DNA from: Candidatus Nitrotoga sp. CP45
Lineage (GTDB): Bacteria > Bacteroidota > Bacteroidia > Flavobacteriales > Flavobacteriaceae
Length of the DNA: 10,299 nt
Direction: 5' to 3'
NCBI GenBank assembly: GCA_943329165.2
Contig: CALQCV020000051.1
Coordinates: 1-10,299 of the forward strand
The stretch's first letter is position 1. Every line of letters starts with the position of its first letter. A program made the position numbers and the translations under genes. Positions 5,529 through 10,299 of the stretch are shown in pieces. Below the pieces are notes generated by a model, which was given only the letters and a program-made list of their open reading frames with translations, did not search any database and was not told where the DNA came from.

Positions 5529-6164
5529 ATGTATTTTCTATCCAAAGAACTCTATTTTCCTCCAGTCGACGAAGCTTCCATAGAAGGCGTTCTTGCTATT
5601 GGTGGCGATTTGTCTGTGGAGCGATTGCAACTTGCTTATCGTAGTGGAATTTTTCCTTGGTTTAATGAGGATGAACCAATATTGTGGTGGTCACCGCCAG
5701 AGAGAATGGTAGTTGCCCCATCTATTTATAAAGTTTCGAAAAGCATTCGAAACCTGCTCAATCAAAATAAATTTCGAGTTACGTTTAATCAAAACTTCAA
5801 GGAAGTAATTCTGGGTTGTCAGCAAATAGAGCGTCCAGGTCAGAAAGGAACATGGCTTTCGGATGATTTTATAAATTCCTATACCAAACTCTATGAAATG
5901 GGAATTGCAAAATCGGTTGAGGTTTGGCAAAATGATGAATTGGTCGGCGGTTTATACGGCGTTGATTTAGGTCACATTTTCTGTGGCGAAAGTATGTTTT
6001 CCAAAGTCCCAAATGCCAGTAAAATTGCGTTTGTAACTTTGATTCAATATCTTAAAGAAAACAATTATAAACTTTTAGATTGCCAAGTGCATAATGATCA
6101 TTTAGAAAAACTAGGTGCTTTTGAAGTTTCGAGAGAAACGTTTATGAAAGTATTGAATAGTTAG
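5529..6164 (+). CDS. aat: Leucyl/phenylalanyl-tRNA-protein transferase
   Basis: The product has 211 residues from the ATG at 5529. Aat moves Leu or Phe from aminoacyl-tRNA onto N-terminal Lys or Arg of proteins, marking them for ClpS-ClpAP degradation in the cytoplasm. The family pattern is followed throughout: FPPVDEASIEGVLAIGGDLS (about 10-29), LAYRSGIFPWFNEDEPILWWSPPERM (35-60), GTWLSDDFINSY (107-118), SVEVWQNDELVGGLYGVDLGHIFCGESMFSK (129-159) and LLDCQVHNDHLEKLGA (182-197), where Asp184 matches the conserved catalytic-site Asp. An earlier in-frame ATG at 5469 would add 20 hydrophobic residues but lies inside the terminator stem and the heptad repeats, so it is rejected. The stop is TAG, formed by the first unit of the AGT repeat that follows. 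Confidence 0.96.
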   Translation: MYFLSKELYFPPVDEASIEGVLAIGGDLSVERLQLAYRSGIFPWFNEDEPILWWSPPERMVVAPSIYKVSKSIRNLLNQNKFRVTFNQNFKEVILGCQQIERPGQKGTWLSDDFINSYTKLYEMGIAKSVEVWQNDELVGGLYGVDLGHIFCGESMFSKVPNASKIAFVTLIQYLKENNYKLLDCQVHNDHLEKLGAFEVSRETFMKVLNS

Positions 6165-6226
6165 TCGCAGTATTTAGTCTCAGTTTACAGTATATTTCTG
6201 CAAACTGAGACTGCGACTGAAAACTA
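6162..6226. repeat. AGT-unit hairpin between aat and tag, also supplying both stop codons
   Basis: AGTCGC (6163-6168) and AGTCTCAGTTT (6176-6186) pair with GCGACT (6213-6218) and AAACTGAGACT (6202-6212), with a 7-nt bulge (6169-6175); CAG (6188-6190) and CTG (6198-6200) close a TATATTT loop. Read on either strand the sequence is a run of AGT units spaced 6-7 bases. The TAG stop of aat (6162-6164) and the TAG stop of tag (6224-6226, minus strand) are each the outer edge of the element. There is no clean T run, but a hairpin of this size between convergent genes probably ends transcription both ways. It is related in form to 2446-2494. Confidence 0.75.
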
Positions 6227-6784
6227 CTTCCTCTTCCAACAGTCTTCCACGTGGTCATTAACCATTCCGGTTGCCTGCATGTGCGCATACACAACGGTTG
6301 AACCTACAAATTTAAAACCGCGCTTTTTTAAGTCTTTGCTAATTTCATCCGAAAGTGGCGTCTTAGCTTTTACATCGCTGATTTTTTTGACATTGTTAGC
6401 AATAGGTTTTCCACCGGTAAAACCCCAAATGTATATAGAGAAACTTCCAAATTCTTTTTGCACTTCTATAAAAGCAATTGCATTAGAAACGGTTCCTCTA
6501 ACCTTTAATTTATTTCGAATAATTCCGGCATCTTGCAATAATTCTTGAATTTTATCTTCATCATATTGCGCCACTTTTTTATAATCGAATTGGTCAAAAG
6601 CCCTACGAAAGTCATCTCTTTTTTTTAAAATCGTATGCCAACTCAAACCTGCCTGAAAAGTTTCGAGCACCAAAAACTCAAACAGTTTATCATCATCATA
6701 AACCGGAATCCCCCATTCGTTATCGTGATAATCTCGGTACAAATCGTCTTTTTCACACCAAGCGCAGCGTGTTTTATTTTCCAT
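6224..6784 (-). CDS. tag: DNA-3-methyladenine glycosylase I
   Basis: The ATG at 6784 gives 186 residues, close to the 187 of E. coli Tag; a TTG seven codons earlier is unlikely. Tag removes 3-methyladenine from alkylated DNA and starts base excision repair. The family landmarks are in order: RCAWCEKDDLYRDYHDNEWGIP (7-28), LETFQAGLSW (40-49, with Glu41 and Trp49 matching E. coli Glu38 and Trp46 of the base pocket), LLQDAGIIRNKLK (82-94), LKKRGFKFVGSTVVYAHMQATG (152-173) and VNDHVEDCW (175-183). The zinc ligands are complete: Cys7, His20, His178 and Cys182. The start lies inside the end of the transporter gene (11-base overlap), so the pair is translated from one mRNA. The stop TAG is part of the AGT repeat. 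Confidence 0.96.
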   Translation of the reverse strand: MENKTRCAWCEKDDLYRDYHDNEWGIPVYDDDKLFEFLVLETFQAGLSWHTILKKRDDFRRAFDQFDYKKVAQYDEDKIQELLQDAGIIRNKLKVRGTVSNAIAFIEVQKEFGSFSIYIWGFTGGKPIANNVKKISDVKAKTPLSDEISKDLKKRGFKFVGSTVVYAHMQATGMVNDHVEDCWKRK

Positions 6785-7424
6785 CTGTCGCGATGTATTT
6801 ATCAATTAAGTTATGTCCTAGATAAATCATAGGTGTCATCAAAACTGCAATCGCTAATTTCACACTATAACCCGTCATTGCTGAAAGAAAAAAAGTTTTT
6901 GTATCCATAATTCCCGGTAACCAAAACGCAATTCCCAAAACGATAAAACTATCAAACAATTGAGAGATTACTGTAGAACCAGTGCTTCGCAACCAAATCA
7001 TTTTGTTTCCCGTTTTTCTTTTTAAAAAATGAAATAGGCTCACGTCAATTAATTGTGAAATTAAAAAGGCTGTTATGCTTCCTAAAATTATCAATTGGCT
7101 TTGTCCAAAAACTGTATTAAACTGTGATGTCGAAACGGTACTTATACCAGACGATGGAATTTTCATCGCAAAAAACAAAACAATAAATGTATAGGCAATT
7201 AAACAGGCCGTGATAATCGAAAGTTTACGAACGCCTTTTTCGCCAAAATATTCGTTAATCAAATCGGTGGTCACAAAAACAATTGGCCACGGCAAAATAC
7301 CGATACTCATTACCGCTGGACCAACATCAATTAGCTTTCCTCCGATAAGTTCTGCTACGACAGCATTGGTAATAAATATTCCTGCAAGAATGACATATAC
7401 AATGTTTTTTTTGGATTGAAACAT
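6774..7424 (-). CDS. Queuosine precursor transporter (VUT/YhhQ, DUF165 family)
   Basis: The product has 216 residues, in the normal range of the family. About six hydrophobic segments are visible (roughly 8-28, 36-52, 68-87, 110-130, 150-170, 178-202), so it is an inner membrane protein. Family signatures are present: an early TNAVVAELIGGKLID segment (19-33), DLINEYFGEKGVRK (54-67), SQLIDVSLFHFLK (123-135) and RSTGSTVISQLFDSFIVLG (146-164). E. coli YhhQ imports the queuosine precursors preQ0 and preQ1, used for the wobble base of GUN tRNAs; the same role is inferred here. It is the first gene of a two-gene unit with tag, whose start it overlaps. The leader is only about 10-15 bases from the predicted start site, so no preQ1 riboswitch can fit. 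Confidence 0.92.
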   Translation of the reverse strand: MFQSKKNIVYVILAGIFITNAVVAELIGGKLIDVGPAVMSIGILPWPIVFVTTDLINEYFGEKGVRKLSIITACLIAYTFIVLFFAMKIPSSGISTVSTSQFNTVFGQSQLIILGSITAFLISQLIDVSLFHFLKRKTGNKMIWLRSTGSTVISQLFDSFIVLGIAFWLPGIMDTKTFFLSAMTGYSVKLAIAVLMTPMIYLGHNLIDKYIATDGK

Positions 7425-7440
7425 AGGGTTACTTTTTTCT

Positions 7441-7448
7441 CAAATTTA
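7441..7448 (-). promoter_or_regulatory. -7 box (TAnnTTTG) for the transporter-tag operon
   Basis: On the minus strand this is TAAATTTG, an exact TAnnTTTG match 17 bases before the ATG at 7424. No clear -33 TTG was found at the expected distance. Confidence 0.55.
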
Positions 7449-7498
7449 TGCAATTTTGGTTAATGATTATTATCTAGAGAGATGAATTGTTTTTTCAT

Positions 7499-7506
7499 TA
7501 CTTTTG
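7499..7506 (+). promoter_or_regulatory. -7 box (TAnnTTTG) for the M3 peptidase gene
   Basis: TACTTTTG matches TAnnTTTG and ends 21 bases before the ATG at 7528. It overlaps the in-frame TTG at 7504, which argues against that TTG as a start. A TTG at 7487-7489 is too close to serve as the -33 element. Confidence 0.55.
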
Positions 7507-7527
7507 AGACATCAAAGAAATAAACTA

Positions 7528-9645
7528 ATGAAAAAAATAATTTTAACGTTGATTCTGATTGCCCCAACTGTTATGGTAAATGCACAAGCAAATCGAAATT
7601 CTTTTTTAAACGATTGGACTGGTCCTTATGGCGGCGTTCCTGCGTTTACAGATTACAAACTAAATGATTTAAAGCCTGGAATTGAATTTGCTATTCAGGA
7701 GAAATTGAATGAAATTTCTAAAATTGCCAACAATCCAAAGCCAGCAACTTTTACTAATACAATTGTGGCGTTAGAAAAATCGGGTAAGAGATTCAGCCAA
7801 ATTTATGCGGTTTTTGGAATTTATAGCTCGAATATGAACAGCCCGGAATTTGAGCCGATCGAAACCGAAATGACGCCTAAGGTGTATGAACTCAATAATA
7901 AAATTTATCAAAACACGAAGTTGTTTGCCAGGATTTCTAAAGTATATAATTCGCCTGTAACCAAAAAACTAACTAAAGAACAACAACGATTAGTTTGGTT
8001 GTATTATTCCAACTTTGTCCGCGAAGGTGCTAAAGCGGATGCAAAATCAAAACTTAGAATTGCCGCTATTAATCAGGAATTGGCAGGGTTATTTACCAAG
8101 TTTAGCCAAAATCAATTGGCAGATGAAAGTAATTTTTATTTAGAATTAAAAAGCGAATCTGATTTTGATGGCTTACCAGACGAATTAAAAAATGCCGCTA
8201 TTTCTGATGCTAAAGACAGAAAGCTTGCAGTAATGGGCTGTATTGCTAATACACGTTCTTCAATTGAACCGTTTTTGACATTTTCAAACCGCAGAGATTT
8301 AAGAGAAAAAGCATTTCAGATTTTCACTAGTCGTGGAGATAATGCCAACGCCAATAACAACAATAAGACATTAGTTCAGATTTTGAAACTGCGTGCGGAA
8401 AAAGCCAAATTGTTAGGATTTAAAACTTTTGCCGATTGGAGTTTGTCAAATACTATGGCGCAGAAACCACAAAAGACCTTAGATTTGATGATGTCTGTCT
8501 GGACACCAGCAGTCGAAAAAGTACATACTGATGTTGCTGATATGCAGAAAATGGTAGATACAGAAGGCGAAAATTTCAAAATTGCGGCTTGGGATTATCG
8601 TTACTATTCAGAAAAAGTCAGAAAAGCAAAATATGATTTAGATCAAAATGATTTAAAACCGTATTTGCAATTAGAGAAATTGCGCGAAGGAATGTTTTGG
8701 GTTGCCGGAGAAATTTTTCATTTAGGATTTAAACAAGTTACCAATGTTCCCGTTTTTCATCCTGATGTTAGAGTTTGGGAAGTTTATAATAAAGACACAA
8801 AAAAGATAGTTGGCGTTTGGTATTTTGATCCTTATGCACGCAAAGGAAAACGTTCAGGAGCATGGATGAATGCTACGCGTGAACAGAGTAGAGTGAATGG
8901 CGATGTGATTACTATTGTATCAAATAACTGCAATTTCATTAAAGGGAAAGATGGTGAGCCAATTTTGATTTCATGGGACGATGCCAGTACGCTGTTTCAT
9001 GAATTTGGACATGCCTTACACGGTTTGAATTCTAATGTGACTTACCCAAGTCTTTCAGGGACAAATACACCAAGGGATTATGTGGAGTTCCCCTCGCAGG
9101 TTATGGAACGTTGGTTGAGTACACCACAAGTATTGAATCAGTTTGCGTTGCATTATAAAACTGGCGAACCAATGCCAATGTCTTTGGTAGAAAGAAATGA
9201 CAGAGCAGCAACATTTAACGAAGCGTTTTCAACGGTAGAAACAATTGCAAGTGCTTTGGTTGATATGAAGTTACACTTGTTGGAAAATCCGGATATTGAT
9301 CCGAAACAATTTGAAAAAGAAACTTTGGATAAATTGAATATGCCAAATGAAATCGTGATGCGTCATCGTATTCCACAGTTTGGACATATCTTTTCTGACG
9401 ATGCTTATGCTGCGGGTTATTATGGTTATTTGTGGGCTGATGCTATTAGTGCTGATGCAACAGAAGCCTTTACTGAAACCAAAGATGGGTTGTATGATAA
9501 AGAAGTTGCAAAACGATTACATGATTATGTTTTTAGTATAGGAAATACAGTTGATCCTGTAATTGCGTATAAAAAATTCCGTGGCAGAGATGTAAATACA
9601 GATGCTTTGATGCGAGCAAGAGGTTTCGAAGTTCAGAAGAAATAA
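7528..9645 (+). CDS. Secreted M3 family zinc metallopeptidase (peptidyl-dipeptidase Dcp-like)
   Basis: The ATG at 7528 gives 705 residues, close to E. coli Dcp. Residues 1-19 form a Sec signal peptide (KK, hydrophobic core, V-N-A site before Gln20), so the mature enzyme is probably periplasmic. It begins with the family-typical NDWTGPYGGVPAF segment. The catalytic motif is LFHEFGHALHGL with His491, Glu492 and His495, and the third zinc ligand is Glu520 in YVEFPSQVMERW, 25 residues after the second His as in Dcp. The substrate-binding segment HRIPQFGHIFSDDAYAAGYYGYLWAD near the C-terminal end is also intact. Dcp enzymes release dipeptides from peptide C termini. The exact specificity (Dcp versus oligopeptidase A) is inferred from length and similarity. 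It is transcribed alone, with a -7 box just upstream and a strong terminator after it. Confidence 0.95.
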   Translation: MKKIILTLILIAPTVMVNAQANRNSFLNDWTGPYGGVPAFTDYKLNDLKPGIEFAIQEKLNEISKIANNPKPATFTNTIVALEKSGKRFSQIYAVFGIYSSNMNSPEFEPIETEMTPKVYELNNKIYQNTKLFARISKVYNSPVTKKLTKEQQRLVWLYYSNFVREGAKADAKSKLRIAAINQELAGLFTKFSQNQLADESNFYLELKSESDFDGLPDELKNAAISDAKDRKLAVMGCIANTRSSIEPFLTFSNRRDLREKAFQIFTSRGDNANANNNNKTLVQILKLRAEKAKLLGFKTFADWSLSNTMAQKPQKTLDLMMSVWTPAVEKVHTDVADMQKMVDTEGENFKIAAWDYRYYSEKVRKAKYDLDQNDLKPYLQLEKLREGMFWVAGEIFHLGFKQVTNVPVFHPDVRVWEVYNKDTKKIVGVWYFDPYARKGKRSGAWMNATREQSRVNGDVITIVSNNCNFIKGKDGEPILISWDDASTLFHEFGHALHGLNSNVTYPSLSGTNTPRDYVEFPSQVMERWLSTPQVLNQFALHYKTGEPMPMSLVERNDRAATFNEAFSTVETIASALVDMKLHLLENPDIDPKQFEKETLDKLNMPNEIVMRHRIPQFGHIFSDDAYAAGYYGYLWADAISADATEAFTETKDGLYDKEVAKRLHDYVFSIGNTVDPVIAYKKFRGRDVNTDALMRARGFEVQKK

Positions 9646-9650
9646 TAAGC

Positions 9651-9683
9651 AAAAAACCCAAATCTATCGATTTGGGTTTTTTT
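9651..9683. terminator. Bidirectional terminator between the M3 peptidase gene and tsf
   Basis: AAAAAACCCAAATC (9651-9664) pairs perfectly with GATTTGGGTTTTTT (9669-9682) around the tetraloop TATC, with T runs on both strands. It should end transcription of both convergent genes. Confidence 0.93.
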
Positions 9684-9722
9684 ATTTTTCCGGATTAGAT
9701 TCTAATACAAGTTCAGAATAAA

Positions 9723-10299
9723 TTATCCTAAAGCAACTCTATTAAAACCAGTAATTTCAACGTTGAATCCTTTAACATAATCGCCTACTTTTTTACTGTC
9801 ATCTTTGATGAAGTTTTGATCTAATAAAGCTTTCTCTTGATCTAAAGTTGTATTGTCAGAGATGAAACGTTGCACTTTTCCAGGAATAATTTTATCCCAA
9901 ATTTGTTCTGGTTTACCTTCCGCTTTTAATTCAGCTTTAGCATCTTCTTCCGCTTGTTTTAAAACTTCTTCAGTTAATTGAGAGAAAGAGATATATTGAG
10001 GAACATTTTTCAAAGTTTTCCCTAAACGTTTTGCTTCTTCATTTTCTTTTTCGATAACAGCAATACGAGCAGCAAGTTCAGAAGCAACGAAAGCAGGATC
10101 AAAATCTTTGTAAGATAATGTATCAGCTCCCATAGAAGCAACTTGCATAGAGATGTCTTTTGTTAAAACATCAGCGTTATCAATTTTACTAGAAATAGCT
10201 GTTATAGCAGCGATTTTGTTTACGTGAACATAAGATCCAACAAATGCGCCTTCTAAAATTTCAAAACCACCGATTTCAATTTTTTCACCAATAACACCT
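9723..10299 (-). CDS. tsf: Elongation factor Ts, C-terminal part (5' end outside window)
   Basis: The frame is open from the right edge (first full codon at 10298) to a TAA at 9723-9725, giving 191 residues; the Met at 10148 is internal. EF-Ts exchanges GDP for GTP on EF-Tu. The sequence follows the EF-Ts core and C-terminal module: GAFVGSYVHVNKIAAITAIS, DISMQVASMGADTLSYKDF, then IWDKIIPGKVQRFISDNTTLDQEKALLDQNFIKDDSKKVGDYV and a final FNVEITGFNRVALG. Compared with E. coli EF-Ts there is about 40 extra residues (roughly residues 85-130 of this fragment) in the coiled-coil region, highly charged and rich in Lys/Glu/Ala, which I associate with EF-Ts of Bacteroidota. rpsB is expected upstream beyond the window. 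Confidence 0.96.
   Translation of the reverse strand, partial: GVIGEKIEIGGFEILEGAFVGSYVHVNKIAAITAISSKIDNADVLTKDISMQVASMGADTLSYKDFDPAFVASELAARIAVIEKENEEAKRLGKTLKNVPQYISFSQLTEEVLKQAEEDAKAELKAEGKPEQIWDKIIPGKVQRFISDNTTLDQEKALLDQNFIKDDSKKVGDYVKGFNVEITGFNRVALG

Noticed and set aside
7425-7527. Possible preQ1 riboswitch upstream of the queuosine precursor transporter
   Set aside because: The predicted leader is only about 10-15 bases, and no hairpin with an A-rich tail is present before the start codon on the minus strand.
9694-9706. Perfect ATTAGA/TCTAAT inverted repeat with a one-base centre after the M3-tsf terminator
   Set aside because: It is short, AT-rich and has no room for a loop. It is likely chance or a minor extension of the terminator region.

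Overview
The window reads as a chromosomal stretch from a Bacteroidota member, most likely Flavobacterium or a close relative. The evidence is low GC with AT-rich gaps, a TonB-dependent receptor, -7 promoter boxes of the TAnnTTTG type, almost no Shine-Dalgarno sequences, TAA as the dominant stop, a DUF3127 protein, and an EF-Ts carrying a long insertion. The genes look intact; only the two end genes are cut by the window. No RNA gene, insertion sequence, prophage gene or CRISPR array was seen, and no gap without a gene exceeds about 160 bases.

Layout: (1) 1-1344 (+), the C-terminal barrel of a TonB-dependent receptor. (2) 1379-1807 (-), a small lipoprotein whose C-terminal half looks like a Rieske domain that kept its cysteines but lost both histidine ligands. 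(3) 1808-1968, a divergent promoter region with an imperfect palindrome and a terminator-like hairpin at the very start of the predicted greA transcript. (4) 1969-2888 (+), greA and a HIT-family hydrolase, probably one operon. (5) 2919-4067 (-), a membrane sensor histidine kinase with no response regulator beside it. (6) 4144-6164 (+), a flavin reductase-like protein, a DUF3127 OB-fold protein with an SSB-type acidic tail, a terminator and aat. (7) 6224-7424 (-), a queuosine-precursor transporter overlapping tag by 11 nt. (8) 7528-9645 (+), a secreted M3 zinc peptidase. (9) 9723-10299 (-), the C-terminal part of tsf. Coding strand alternates often, and three convergent junctions (HIT/kinase, aat/tag, peptidase/tsf) are each closed by a symmetrical hairpin.

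Most genes are housekeeping: transcript elongation (GreA), translation (EF-Ts), N-degron tagging (Aat), alkylation repair (Tag), tRNA-modification precursor uptake, peptide turnover and iron or nutrient uptake. The most unusual content is between genes. The DUF3127-aat gap is an extended imperfect palindrome with a strong terminator hairpin at its centre, flanked on each side by five 7-bp units (consensus TCTWTNN) in opposite orientation. The greA-HIT and aat-tag gaps hold a second kind of short-period repeat, based on AGT units of 6-7 nt (AGTnnTC / AGTCnC), again able to fold. At the aat-tag junction the outermost AGT units supply the stop codons of both genes, the only two TAG stops among the twelve genes here. 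This suggests a class of 6-7-nt repeat palindromes that builds up in intergenic terminator positions.
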